The notes beneath the pieces are model-generated. The model saw only the letters and a program-made list of their open reading frames with translations. It was not told the DNA's origin and searched no databases. Below are positions 43,254 to 52,137 of a stretch of DNA of 64,000 nt, piece by piece. The DNA comes from Paracoccaceae bacterium (lineage in GTDB: Bacteria > Pseudomonadota > Alphaproteobacteria > Rhodobacterales > Rhodobacteraceae), in NCBI GenBank assembly GCA_028097405.1, contig JAOHEK010000007.1, positions 1-64,000 of the forward strand. The letters run 5' to 3'. Both the position numbers and the translations under genes were made by a program. The first letter of the stretch is position 1. The number at the start of each line of letters is the position of its first letter.

Positions 43254-44063
43254 ATGCGATTACTCTACCTCGGAGATGTGGTGGGCCGCTCTGGCCGCCA
43301 AGCGATAACGAAACGGCTCGGTGCATTGCGCAAGCGGCTTCGCGTCGATTTCGCCGTTGTGAATGGCGAAAACGCGACCTCGGGTATGGGACTTTCGCCG
43401 GAACATGGCGCCGCTCTTTTAGAGGCCGGCGCGGATGTGTTGACTTTGGGTGATCACGCCTTTGACCGTCGCGAGTTGATGGCAGCAATCGAAAAAGAAA
43501 CACGGATCATCCGCCCGCTTAACTTCTCGAAAGCCGCGCCCGGCGTCGGATCCCGCATCTTTGATGCACCGGGTGGTAAGAAAGTGTTGGTCGCGCAAGT
43601 GTTGGGGCAGGTCTTTATGAAGCGCCCCTTCGATGATCCATTTTCCGCTATCGAAACTATCTTTAAAACCAACCCCTTGGGAGGGCGCATTCATGCCAGC
43701 ATCGTCGACATCCATTGTGAAGCCACATCCGAAAAAATGGCCATGGGTCACTTTTGCGACGGGCGCGCGAGCCTTGTGGTTGGATCGCACACCCATGTTC
43801 CGACGGGCGATGCGATGATCCTTGCTCGCGGCACCGGTTATATGACCGATGCGGGTATGTGCGGTGATTACAATTCTGTCATCGGGATGGAAAAGGACGA
43901 GCCAATGCGCCGTTTCATCACCGGAATGGGCAACGGTCGTTTCCAACCGGCAAATGGCGAAGCAACGTTGTCGGGTGTCTTGGTTGAGACGGATGATAAA
44001 ACCGGCCTTGCGACACATATCGAACCGGTCCGCGAGGGCGGTAAACTGGCCTCGACACCCTGA
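43254..44063 (+). CDS. YmdB-like metallophosphoesterase (TIGR00282)
   Basis: A 269-residue two-metal phosphodiesterase. Metal motifs are LGDVVGRSGR (Asp8), VNGENATSGMGLSP (Glu39, Asn40), GDHAFDRREL, and GSHTHVPTGD near residue 180. The third motif has Asp where the Bacillus YmdB sequence has Asn (GNH). In Bacillus the protein hydrolyses cyclic nucleotides and influences RNase Y; here the role is unproven. It is part of the mgtE to SLC13 plus-strand run. Confidence 0.88.
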   Translation: MRLLYLGDVVGRSGRQAITKRLGALRKRLRVDFAVVNGENATSGMGLSPEHGAALLEAGADVLTLGDHAFDRRELMAAIEKETRIIRPLNFSKAAPGVGSRIFDAPGGKKVLVAQVLGQVFMKRPFDDPFSAIETIFKTNPLGGRIHASIVDIHCEATSEKMAMGHFCDGRASLVVGSHTHVPTGDAMILARGTGYMTDAGMCGDYNSVIGMEKDEPMRRFITGMGNGRFQPANGEATLSGVLVETDDKTGLATHIEPVREGGKLASTP

Positions 44064-44065
44064 TC

Positions 44066-44989
44066 GTGCCGCGCCAGACCCTTTTGTTGTTTTGTGTCCT
44101 TGGGGCAATGGGGGCTGGCTGGGGGCTGACGCAACCCCTTTCCAAAATCGCAGTGTCCGAAGGCTATCGCCACGCCGGGCTGATCTTTTGGCAAATGGCG
44201 ATCGGCGCGATTATTTTGGGCGTCGTGCAGCTGATCCGCCGGAAACGCCTGCGTCTGGATCGCTCTGCCGTTGCCATCTATCTGTTGATTGCCTTCGTGG
44301 GCACTCTGATCCCCAACACCGCCACCTACGAAGCGATCCGCCATCTGCCGTCTGGCCTGATTTCGATCTTTCTGGCGTTGGTCCCGATGTTTGCCTTTCC
44401 CATTGCCTTGGTCTTGGGCAACGAAACCTTCGAAATAAAACGCTTTCTGGGTCTGATCCTAGGATTGTTCGGTGTCTTATTGATCATCGGTCCCGAAGCC
44501 AGCCTGCCTGACCGGGCTTTGATTGTATTCGTGCCATTGGCCCTGGTCGCACCTTTCTTCTACGGGTTTGAAAGTAATGCGGTCGCCAAATGGGGGACTG
44601 CCGGATTGGACCCCGTCGAAGTCCTTTTCGGTGCCTCGTTGACAGGTGCAATCCTGTCGCTGCCGGTCGCCATCGCCACGGGTGAATTCATCAATCCGAT
44701 GCCGCCTTGGCACGGCCCCGATTTCGCGATCCTCGGTAGCGGATTGATTCATGTCGTCGTCTATTGCACCTACGTCTGGATGGTGGGGCGAGCAGGGGCG
44801 GTTTTTGCGGCGCAAGTCAGTTATCTGGTCACCGGGTTCGGGGTTCTTTGGGCGATGTTGATCCTTGGCGAGCGGTTCTCGGGCTGGGTTTGGGCGGCTA
44901 TGGGCGTGATGATGATCGGCATGTTTCTGGTGCAACCCCGTATCCGCGCCAAAGACCTTGAAGGCGCTTTAGAAACAGGTCAATCTTAG
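44066..44989 (+). CDS. EamA-type DMT family permease
   Basis: A 307-residue protein with ten predicted membrane helices in two EamA repeats (LFCVLGAMGAGWGLTQPLSK at the start, LVTGFGVLWAMLILGERFSG in the second half). Substrate unknown. It starts with GTG 2 bases after the ymdB-like stop, and the SLC13 gene begins 5 bases after its end, so the three genes are probably co-transcribed. Confidence 0.9.
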   Translation: MPRQTLLLFCVLGAMGAGWGLTQPLSKIAVSEGYRHAGLIFWQMAIGAIILGVVQLIRRKRLRLDRSAVAIYLLIAFVGTLIPNTATYEAIRHLPSGLISIFLALVPMFAFPIALVLGNETFEIKRFLGLILGLFGVLLIIGPEASLPDRALIVFVPLALVAPFFYGFESNAVAKWGTAGLDPVEVLFGASLTGAILSLPVAIATGEFINPMPPWHGPDFAILGSGLIHVVVYCTYVWMVGRAGAVFAAQVSYLVTGFGVLWAMLILGERFSGWVWAAMGVMMIGMFLVQPRIRAKDLEGALETGQS

Positions 44990-44994
44990 CGCCC

Positions 44995-46776
44995 ATGGCC
45001 GATCTCTTGTCCTTATCCTCTGACGCACGCGCGTTTCTTTCTTTGACAGTGGTCGGCGTGATGTTCGTGCTTTTTCTGCGCGAAACATATCCGCCCGAGG
45101 TAACAGCCATCGCTGCCGCCGCCGCCATGATGATCCTTGGGTTGCTGCCCTATGAGGTCGCCCTGCAGGTCTTGGCGAACCCGGCGCCATGGACGATTGC
45201 GGCGATGTTCATCGTTATGGGCGCATTGGTGCGCACGGGCGCCTTGCAATGGTTCACGCAATTGGCGGAAACGCGCGCGGAAACCAATCCGAAGCTCGCC
45301 ATCGCGATCCTGATGGTTCTGGTCGTCGTGGCTTCGGCCTTTGTGAACAACACACCCGTGGTTTTGGTCATGATCCCAGTTTTTGTACAACTGGCGCGCA
45401 AGATAGACATTTCGGTGTCCAAGCTTTTGATCCCACTGTCTTATGCCGCGATCCTTGGCGGAACTCTGACGCTGATCGGTACCTCAACCAATCTGCTGGT
45501 AGACGGTGTTGCGCGCGATCTGGGGTTAGAACCCTTTTCCATCTTTGAAGTCACGCCTTTGGCCATTATTCTGGTTGCTTGGGGCGCGATTTACCTGTCG
45601 TTCATCGCACCGCGCCTTTTGCCGGATCGTCCCAGCCTCGCAAGCCTGCTGTCCGATACCTCGACCCGCAGGTTCTTCACCGAGGTCGCATTACCCGAGG
45701 ACAGCACGCTGATCGGTCAGAAGGTCGTCGATGTTGAAATGTTCAAGCGCGATGGTGTTCGCGCGGTGGATGTTTTGCGCGGCGATCTTTCGCTGCGTCG
45801 TGACATGGGGGCGGTTTATCTTGAGGCTGGCGACCGTGTTGTTCTGCGCACCCGTATGGGCGAGCTTTTGGGCCTGCAAGACAACCCCGATGTGCGCATG
45901 GTCGACAAACTGTCATCGGTTGAAACCAACACCGTCGAGGTGCTGATCACGCCCGGTGCAACACTCGTTGGCCGCTCGCTTGGTCGCCTGCGTCTTAGGC
46001 GGCGTTATGGTGTTTATCCCATGGCTGTTCACCGGCGAAACGAAAACATCGGGCGGCAACTGGACGATGTGGTGATCGAAGTGGGTGACACGCTGCTTCT
46101 TGAAGGTTCGGCCGAAGATATTGCGCGTTTGGCCCGCGACACGGGCCTTGTAAACATCGCTGAACCAACTGAACGCGCCTTTCGTCGCAGTCATGCGCCT
46201 CTTGTTCTGATCGCACTTGCCGCGGTTGTTGTGTTGGCGGCTATTGGCGTGGCCCCAATTCTTGCTTTGGCCGCCGTTGCAGTTGCTTGTGTCTTTATCA
46301 CCCGCTGCATCGATGCCGACGAAGCGTTTTCGTCTATCGACATCCGCTTGCTTGCGCTGATCTTTGCGATGCTTTCAATCGGGGCGGCATTGCAGGAAAC
46401 CGGAGCCATCGCGTTGATCGTTGATTTTGCCGGGCCTTGGCTGTCGACCTTGCCACCTTGGGCCATCGTTTGGGCGATTTACCTTTTGACGTCTGTCCTG
46501 ACCGAAATGGTGTCGAACAATGCGGTCGCGGTTGTGGTCACGCCCTTGGCCATTGGTCTGGCCACAGCGCTTGGCCTTGATCCGCGCCCCCTGGTAATCG
46601 CTGTCATGATTGCAGCCTCTGCCGCTTTCTCGACCCCCATCGGGTATCAGACCAACATGCTGGTCTATGGCCCCGGCGGATATAAGTTTACCGACTTCCT
46701 GAAAGTTGGCCTGCCACTGAACCTGTCTATTGGCCTTTTGGCGGCACTATTGATCCCTGTGTTTTGGCCGCTTTAG
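44995..46776 (+). CDS. SLC13-type permease with two RCK-C (TrkA-C) domains
   Basis: A 593-residue divalent anion/sodium symporter-like protein. The membrane halves flank a central cytoplasmic part with two TrkA-C domains (DSTLIGQKVVDVEMFKRDGV, and ITPGATLVGRSLGRLRLRRR at about 315-335). The conserved FVNNTPVVLVMIPVFVQLAR and LIGTSTNLLVDGVARDL in half one match TEMVSNNAVAVVVTPLAIGL and GYQTNMLVYGPGGYKFTDF in half two. It may transport dicarboxylates, sulfate or similar; the regulator domain probably senses a nucleotide or ion. Confidence 0.92.
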   Translation: MADLLSLSSDARAFLSLTVVGVMFVLFLRETYPPEVTAIAAAAAMMILGLLPYEVALQVLANPAPWTIAAMFIVMGALVRTGALQWFTQLAETRAETNPKLAIAILMVLVVVASAFVNNTPVVLVMIPVFVQLARKIDISVSKLLIPLSYAAILGGTLTLIGTSTNLLVDGVARDLGLEPFSIFEVTPLAIILVAWGAIYLSFIAPRLLPDRPSLASLLSDTSTRRFFTEVALPEDSTLIGQKVVDVEMFKRDGVRAVDVLRGDLSLRRDMGAVYLEAGDRVVLRTRMGELLGLQDNPDVRMVDKLSSVETNTVEVLITPGATLVGRSLGRLRLRRRYGVYPMAVHRRNENIGRQLDDVVIEVGDTLLLEGSAEDIARLARDTGLVNIAEPTERAFRRSHAPLVLIALAAVVVLAAIGVAPILALAAVAVACVFITRCIDADEAFSSIDIRLLALIFAMLSIGAALQETGAIALIVDFAGPWLSTLPPWAIVWAIYLLTSVLTEMVSNNAVAVVVTPLAIGLATALGLDPRPLVIAVMIAASAAFSTPIGYQTNMLVYGPGGYKFTDFLKVGLPLNLSIGLLAALLIPVFWPL

Positions 46777-46900
46777 GGAACACGAATGTTTTAGAAGAAA
46801 GTCCGGACTTTTTAAGCCATAAAGCCGAAAACACCAAATTCGCCATACATCTATCCACCCAAACACTATCCCGCCAACCGCTATCCAGAACGGAGCCGTC

Positions 46901-47932
46901 ATGAACATCAAACTTCTTAAATCCTTATGTGAAACACCCGGCGTGCCCGGCCACGAAGAACGTGTACGCAAACTGATCGAAAAAGAAGCCAAGGGGATGT
47001 TTGACAGCATTTCGACCGATGCTATGGGCTCGCTCCATTGCGTTAAGAAGGGCAAGGGAAAGAACCCGCAAAAGATCATGCTGCTTTGTCATATGGACGA
47101 AATCGGCTTTATGGTCAGCCACATCACCGACAAGGGGTTTCTGTACTTGCAAACCGTTGGTGGTTTCGATCCCCGCAACCTGTTTTCGCGTCGCGTTTTG
47201 GTTTGTACCGATACGGGCGATTTGAAAGCCGTGATGAACCCAGCAGGTCGCCCTGTGCATATTGCCTCACCAGAGGATCGCAAACGCATCCCGCAGCCGC
47301 ATGAGTTTTTCGTGGACACAGGACTTGGCGCAAAGGCTAAGGACGTGGTGAAAATTGGCGATATGGTGGTGATGGACGAACCCTTCCTTGAGATGGGCGA
47401 CAAAGTTGTCTCGAAAGCACTGGATAACCGCATCGCCTGTTGGCTTGGGATCGAGGCGATCCGGGGCTTGGGCAAAGTCAAAACCAAATCGGAAATCCAC
47501 GTGGTGTTCACCACGCAGGAAGAAGTTGGCCTGCGTGGTGCGCGTACTGCGTCTTTCGCCGTCAAACCCGACATTGGTATCGGCATTGACACGACGCTTG
47601 CTTGCGACACTCCGGGCGTGCCGGAACAAGACCGCACAACCCAGCAAGGCGAAGGCTTTGGGCTTCACATCCGCGACGGCAGCTACATCGCCGATAAAGC
47701 GCTTGTGGCCGAAATTGCGGCTCTCGCTGAAAAGAAGAAAATCCCTTACCAACGCACCATGCTGCGCTCGGGTGGCCAAGACGGGGCTGCGGCCCAACAA
47801 GCCGCTGCTGGTGCCCGCGCAGTCGGTATCGTGGTCGGCACACGCTATATCCACACCGTCACCGAGATGATCGAGACGTCTGATCTGAAGGCGGCGAAAG
47901 ATATTCTGGTGGCGTACCTAAAGGCAAACTAG
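46901..47932 (+). CDS. M42 family metallopeptidase
   Basis: A 343-residue co-catalytic di-zinc aminopeptidase (FrvX/glutamyl aminopeptidase group). Ligand motifs are LLCHMDEIGFMVSHI (His), KALDNRIACWLGIEA (Asp), FTTQEEVGLRGARTA (catalytic Glu pair), GIDTTLACDTPG and YIHTVTEMIE. It starts with MNIKLLKSLCETPGVPGHEE. These peptidases assemble into large tetrahedral particles that trim peptides. It has its own 124-base leader, which contains the palindrome AAAGTCCGGACTTT at 46798-46811. Confidence 0.93.
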   Translation: MNIKLLKSLCETPGVPGHEERVRKLIEKEAKGMFDSISTDAMGSLHCVKKGKGKNPQKIMLLCHMDEIGFMVSHITDKGFLYLQTVGGFDPRNLFSRRVLVCTDTGDLKAVMNPAGRPVHIASPEDRKRIPQPHEFFVDTGLGAKAKDVVKIGDMVVMDEPFLEMGDKVVSKALDNRIACWLGIEAIRGLGKVKTKSEIHVVFTTQEEVGLRGARTASFAVKPDIGIGIDTTLACDTPGVPEQDRTTQQGEGFGLHIRDGSYIADKALVAEIAALAEKKKIPYQRTMLRSGGQDGAAAQQAAAGARAVGIVVGTRYIHTVTEMIETSDLKAAKDILVAYLKAN

Positions 47933-48227
47933 GCCGTTTGTTGCGCTGTTTTGACGACGCCCGCGGAAAAATTGGCCTTCGCTGAACGATCCTTTTGGGC
48001 ATTGCTTGCTGATCTTGGTATCGCTCAGTGGGGTGTCAGAAGGGTGATCGTCTTCGAAGTTGCGCGTCATGTCGCGATCATCTTGATGGCGAAGGCGTTT
48101 GCTTCGCATGTTCAAGTTGCATATGCCCTGTCGCAAAGGTTGGATCCAAAGGCGTTAAGTTCAGTTCAAAGCCTGAGTTCGGGCGCAATAAAATGATAGA
48201 TATAGATTAAACTACTGGGAGCTAGAT
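47933..48227. other. 295-base gap between M42 gene and dehydrogenase
   Basis: No gene or RNA recognised. The last 60 bases are AT-rich and probably contain the promoter of the dehydrogenase, with GGGAGC as its ribosome site. Confidence 0.4.
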
Positions 48228-49106
48228 ATGACAAACCCCGTAATTGGTTTCATCGGCCTTGGCCTTATGGGCGGCAACATGGCCGAGTGCCTGCAAGAGA
48301 ATGGGTTCAAGCTGAACGTCATGGGGCGCAACAAAGACGCGGTCGCCAAGGTGGTCGGGCGCGGTGGGGTCGAGGTGAACACACCCAAAGACGTTGCAGC
48401 GACCAGCGACATTGTCATGCTTTGCGTCACAACCTCGGATGTCGTCGAAAGCCTGATCTATGGCGATGACGGAATTCTCTCTGGTATCAAGCCCGGTGCC
48501 GTTGTGATTGATTTTGGCACGTCTATTCCCGCTTCGACTCAAAAAATTGGTGCTGATCTGGCCGCAAAAGGTGCGGGCATGATCGATGCCCCATTGGGCC
48601 GTACGCCAGCCCATGCCAAGGACGGCCTGCTGAACATTATGGCCGCCGGTGACAAGGAAACCTTTGAGAAGGTCAAGCCTGTCCTCGACGTTCAGGGCGA
48701 GAATGTTTTTCACGTGGGCGCGCTTGGGGCAGGGCACACGACAAAGCTGATCAACAATTTCATGGGCATGACCACGGCTGTTGCGATGAGCCAGGCCTTC
48801 GCGGTCGCTGACCGTGCCGGGATCAATCGCCAGCAGCTTTTTGACATTATGTCAGCGGGTCCATCCAACTCGCCGTTCATGAATTTCTGCAAAAACTACG
48901 CCGTGGATGGCGTCAGTGATCTGGGCTTTTCAATTGCGAACGCCAACAAAGACATCGGCTATTTTGTGAAAATGGTCGAAGACATGGGAACACGGGCCGC
49001 GATTGCAGAAGGCACATCCGCCAACCTTCAAGCCGCCGTCGATGCAGGCATGGGCGACGGAAACGTACCCGAGATCTTTGACTATTTCCACAAGCTGAAG
49101 GTGTAA
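48228..49106 (+). CDS. Beta-hydroxyacid dehydrogenase (3-hydroxyisobutyrate/YihU-like)
   Basis: A 292-residue NAD(P)-dependent enzyme. The Rossmann motif is IGFIGLGLMGGNMAECLQEN, the catalytic Lys is in GHTTKLINNFMGM, and the C-terminal domain is all-helical. The substrate loop DAPLGRTPAHAKDG carries a GRT motif like the sulfolactaldehyde reductase YihU rather than the SGG of 3-hydroxyisobutyrate dehydrogenase, so a related short hydroxyacid is likely. No pathway genes are adjacent. Confidence 0.88.
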   Translation: MTNPVIGFIGLGLMGGNMAECLQENGFKLNVMGRNKDAVAKVVGRGGVEVNTPKDVAATSDIVMLCVTTSDVVESLIYGDDGILSGIKPGAVVIDFGTSIPASTQKIGADLAAKGAGMIDAPLGRTPAHAKDGLLNIMAAGDKETFEKVKPVLDVQGENVFHVGALGAGHTTKLINNFMGMTTAVAMSQAFAVADRAGINRQQLFDIMSAGPSNSPFMNFCKNYAVDGVSDLGFSIANANKDIGYFVKMVEDMGTRAAIAEGTSANLQAAVDAGMGDGNVPEIFDYFHKLKV

Positions 49107-49133
49107 TTGCGCGACGTGGCCGCCGAACCAAAT

Positions 49134-49646
49134 TTATGCCCGGAAAGGCTCGATCCGATCTGCGGAGAGGGCATAGGAGATGGCAGCAAGCTGTGTCGAT
49201 GTCGACGAGACGCCAAACATGCCGATGACGTTTACAGGCTCGTATAGGCCCGCGCTCTCGTAAGGGTTTTCGGTCGTGACAAAAACCAACTGGTTCGCAG
49301 GTGGGGGTGGAACGTGCACGCAGGCGCCCGCGAAGGGCACAAGGATAAAAGCGGTGACGCCCGATCCTGAGTAGTCGATTGGGACAATAAACCCGGGCAG
49401 GCGGACGATCTGGCCGTTCCATTCCGAACGGACACCGCTCGAGACTGGCTGTTGGCTGGCCAGTGGGGCATTGTCGTGATCGATCATCAGACTTTGCAGC
49501 GCTTGCGGAATGACAAGCTGCCCTTCCGGCACAAGGTCTTTCCAGTCGAGATCAACATAGTCTTCGGCCCGTGCCAATTGGGGGGCAAGCCCGAAGGCCG
49601 CCATACTGGCCATCAGATTTCGGCGATTGACCGTTGAGGTCACCAT
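49134..49646 (-). CDS. DUF3299 protein, second copy (last gene of zinc-type operon)
   Basis: A 170-residue exported protein. The signal is MVTSTVNRRNLMASMAAFGL ending ARA, with a twin-arginine-like NRRNLM. The shared core is LPGFIVPIDYSGSGVTAF, then GACVHVPPPPANQLVFVTTE. The Cys and His directly before the proline run could bind metal. Start and upstream-paralogue stop overlap by 7 bases. Function is unknown. Both copies lie in the Zur-regulated-looking operon, which suggests a periplasmic metal-trafficking or lipoprotein-like role. Confidence 0.85.
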   Translation of the reverse strand: MVTSTVNRRNLMASMAAFGLAPQLARAEDYVDLDWKDLVPEGQLVIPQALQSLMIDHDNAPLASQQPVSSGVRSEWNGQIVRLPGFIVPIDYSGSGVTAFILVPFAGACVHVPPPPANQLVFVTTENPYESAGLYEPVNVIGMFGVSSTSTQLAAISYALSADRIEPFRA

Positions 49647-50143
49647 GTATAGATTTCCATGTCTTCAGCCGTCAGCGCATAGCCGGTTTCGGCGACTTCG
49701 GTCGATTTGATGTCGTGCTGCATCACGCCTGTCACCCAAACGGCGTCCCAAAGTTTATCACCGGGCCAGGGCGTCTCTGTTGTAACAAAAACCAGCTGAT
49801 TTGGCGGCGGCGGCGGCGTGTGAATGCAGGCGCCAACGTAAGGCACCAGTACAAAGCTGGTTACACCATCGGTCGAAAGATCAATCGGAATGATAAAACC
49901 CGGCATTTTGATAAAGGCGCCAGCAAGAGATGGGTTTAGCTTTTTCGCGTTGGCATCATAGATCGGCCGCCAGATATCATTGGCCTCATCCATTTCACCT
50001 TCGCCGATAATCTCAGCATAGGGCAAACCGGGTGGGATCAAATCTTCCCACGTTATTTCCGTGGGCGTTCTGGCAAATGCGGCTTGCGGTAGTGCCGCGC
50101 TTGCCATTGCGGTGCCGATTAGATGACGACGAGAAAACAACAT
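49640..50143 (-). CDS. DUF3299 protein, first copy
   Basis: A 167-residue paralogue of the next gene. It has a Tat-like signal MLFSRRHLIGTAMASAALPQ ending AFA. The core LPxxIIPIDxSTDGVTSF is followed by GACIHTPPPPPNQLVFVTTE, and there is an ITWEDLIPPG start to the mature part. The two copies share the central block almost residue for residue but differ at both ends, so they have diverged in role. It lies 18 bases after the permease stop. No enzymatic motif is recognised. Confidence 0.87.
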   Translation of the reverse strand: MLFSRRHLIGTAMASAALPQAAFARTPTEITWEDLIPPGLPYAEIIGEGEMDEANDIWRPIYDANAKKLNPSLAGAFIKMPGFIIPIDLSTDGVTSFVLVPYVGACIHTPPPPPNQLVFVTTETPWPGDKLWDAVWVTGVMQHDIKSTEVAETGYALTAEDMEIYTW

Positions 50144-50161
50144 TGCCTCAAACCTTTCGTC

Positions 50162-51412
50162 TCAGATGCGTACGATCATACCATCTGCAAGCGACATGCG
50201 ATAGGCGCGAACCGCTGGTACCATGCTCACAATCGCGCTAGCAGCGATTACGCCCAACAGAACCCAGACCTCGCGTAAGGTCGGTGGTTCAATCGGCAGC
50301 CAAAGGCCAAAAGCACTGTCTATAAGGGGCTGACCAATAAATAGTGCGACATACAACAGTCCCAAACCAAGGATTGCACCAAGCGCTGCCATCAAAATGG
50401 CCTCTAAGACAAGAAGGCCCAAGATCACGCGCGGTCGCGCACCCATGGCCCTGAAAATCGCCATCTCGCGGCGGCGTTCGTTAAGGCTGGAGAATATCGT
50501 CGCCATCATGCCTATCAGCGCCGTTACGACCACCATCGCGGATACTCCGACAAGGGCGGTTTCCGCTATCCCAACGATTTGCCATAGCTCTTGCAAGGCA
50601 ACGCCGGGCAGGATCGCGAGCAGGGGTTCTTCTGGGTATTCATTGATCGAACGCTGCAAACCAAAGACCTGAAGCCTTCCTTTGACGCCAACAAGGGCGG
50701 CGGTGACGGCTTGCGGCTCCAGTTCCATTTGGCGAAGGACATCAGCGGGCGTTGATTGGCCCGGTATCTGGGCCCCGCTTTGCCAATCCACATGGATCGC
50801 CTCAATGGCCTGCAGGCTGACAATAACGGTGCGATCTACCGGGGTGCCGGTCTTTTCCAGAATGGCCGAGACGCGAAAGGGCTGATCATCATGTTCGGTG
50901 AAGGATGCCAGACCATGGGCCACCACAATCGGATCGCCGACAGTGTACCCAAGTGTGGCGGCGACATCGGCCCCAATGACCGCATCGAACAGGTCGTTCA
51001 TGACCTGACCGTCTTGCAGTGCAAGGGATTGGCCGGACCGATACTTGTAGCGGTCAAAGAACTCGGGCGTTGTCCCCATCACGCGGAACTGGCGATGGCT
51101 GTCGCCCAACGAAACCGGCACGATCCAGTCGACTTCGGGGCGCGCTGCAATGTCTTGATAGCTTTCCCATGTCAGGTTGTTTGTCGCGCTTCCGATCCGA
51201 AAGACGGAATAAAGCAACAATTGTACCGACCCGGAGCGTGCGCCGACGATCAGGTCTGTGCCCGAGATCGTGTCTGCAAAACTGGCCTTGGCCCCGGTCC
51301 GCACTTTTTCGACCCCAAGGAACAATGCCACCGACAGAGCAATCGCAAGGATCGTCATACCGACCGTCAAAGCACGGGCCATCAACGATCCAAAGGCAAG
51401 CCGCAGGATCAT
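50162..51412 (-). CDS. ABC transporter permease, MacB/FtsX-like
   Basis: A 416-residue permease with an N-terminal helix (ALTVGMTILAIALSVALFLG). A large periplasmic domain follows (about 45-270, KASFADTISGTDLIVGARSG). Three C-terminal helices surround the FtsX-type block MATIFSSLNERRREMAIFRA then MGARPRVILGLL. This architecture belongs to mechanotransmitting or lipoprotein-type ABC systems, not to ZnuB-like importers. It overlaps the ATPase by 4 bases. The zinc context is inferred from the operon. Confidence 0.9.
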   Translation of the reverse strand: MILRLAFGSLMARALTVGMTILAIALSVALFLGVEKVRTGAKASFADTISGTDLIVGARSGSVQLLLYSVFRIGSATNNLTWESYQDIAARPEVDWIVPVSLGDSHRQFRVMGTTPEFFDRYKYRSGQSLALQDGQVMNDLFDAVIGADVAATLGYTVGDPIVVAHGLASFTEHDDQPFRVSAILEKTGTPVDRTVIVSLQAIEAIHVDWQSGAQIPGQSTPADVLRQMELEPQAVTAALVGVKGRLQVFGLQRSINEYPEEPLLAILPGVALQELWQIVGIAETALVGVSAMVVVTALIGMMATIFSSLNERRREMAIFRAMGARPRVILGLLVLEAILMAALGAILGLGLLYVALFIGQPLIDSAFGLWLPIEPPTLREVWVLLGVIAASAIVSMVPAVRAYRMSLADGMIVRI

Positions 51413-52137
51413 GTCGCACCTCGCTCGGATGTCGCGATGTCGGCCATGTTGATCACCCGGTCAAACTGGCTGGACAGTCGCGCGTCGTGGCTGACCATCA
51501 ACAGCGTGGTGCCATGGGCGCGCGATTGGGCGAACAGCAGTTCTAGAAACGTCGCTTGTGTGGCGGCATCCAGTGAAGAGGTGGGCTCATCTGCGATGAT
51601 CAACGGCGGTGTTCCGATCAGCGCCCGTGCCGCTGCGACGCGCTGCTGTTGACCGACGCTTAGTGCGCCAGCGCGCGCGGTCATGACGTCGTCGGGCAAA
51701 CCAAGGTGCTGACAAAGGCTCGTTGCCTCAACCTTCAGATCCGCCACGCGCTTGCGGCGTTCGGGTGCGAACTGCAAAGGCAGCAGGATATTGTCATGCA
51801 CACTGGCGAACGGCAGCAGGTTAAACTGTTGGAAAATAAGCCCGATCTGTTCTGCACGAAATCTGTCACGCGTGCCTGCTGACAGCGATGCGATATCCGT
51901 TCCCGCCACAGAAATACGACCGGTTTCTGCAATAATCGTGCCGCAGATCAGCGATAGCAGCGTGGATTTCCCCGACCCGCTTTCGCCAAGTAACAGGACG
52001 GTTTCGGACTTTGCCAAAGACAGGTCCGGGACATTCAACCCAAACGACGCCCGACCCGGCCAGCGGTATCGGACGTCTTTTAGATGCAGAATTGGGTTTG
52101 CTTCGGGCAAGAACCTAGAACGTTTCGCGCAGATCAA
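51409..52137 (-). CDS. ABC transporter ATP-binding protein (LolD/MacB-like)
   Basis: A 242-residue ATPase: Walker A GESGSGKSTLLSLICG, Q-loop FQQFNLLPFASVHDN, signature LSVGQQQRVAAARALIG, Walker B LIIADEPTSSLD. It pairs with the FtsX-like permease downstream. ATG at 52137 is given, which overlaps the DUF2796 gene by 23 bases; a TTG at 52110 (LPEANPILHLKD) would remove the overlap and is an alternative. It is part of the Zur-DUF2796-ABC-DUF3299 operon. Confidence 0.9.
   Translation of the reverse strand: MICAKRSRFLPEANPILHLKDVRYRWPGRASFGLNVPDLSLAKSETVLLLGESGSGKSTLLSLICGTIIAETGRISVAGTDIASLSAGTRDRFRAEQIGLIFQQFNLLPFASVHDNILLPLQFAPERRKRVADLKVEATSLCQHLGLPDDVMTARAGALSVGQQQRVAAARALIGTPPLIIADEPTSSLDAATQATFLELLFAQSRAHGTTLLMVSHDARLSSQFDRVINMADIATSERGAT

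Noticed and set aside
46798-46811. AAAGTCCGGACTTT as a terminator of the SLC13 gene
   Set aside because: The palindrome has no loop, so it cannot fold as a normal terminator; noted only in the M42 gene entry.
50756-51652. 298-codon plus-strand frame over the ABC permease
   Set aside because: Opposite strand of a permease and ATPase pair with clear motifs; the frame stays open because of codon bias.
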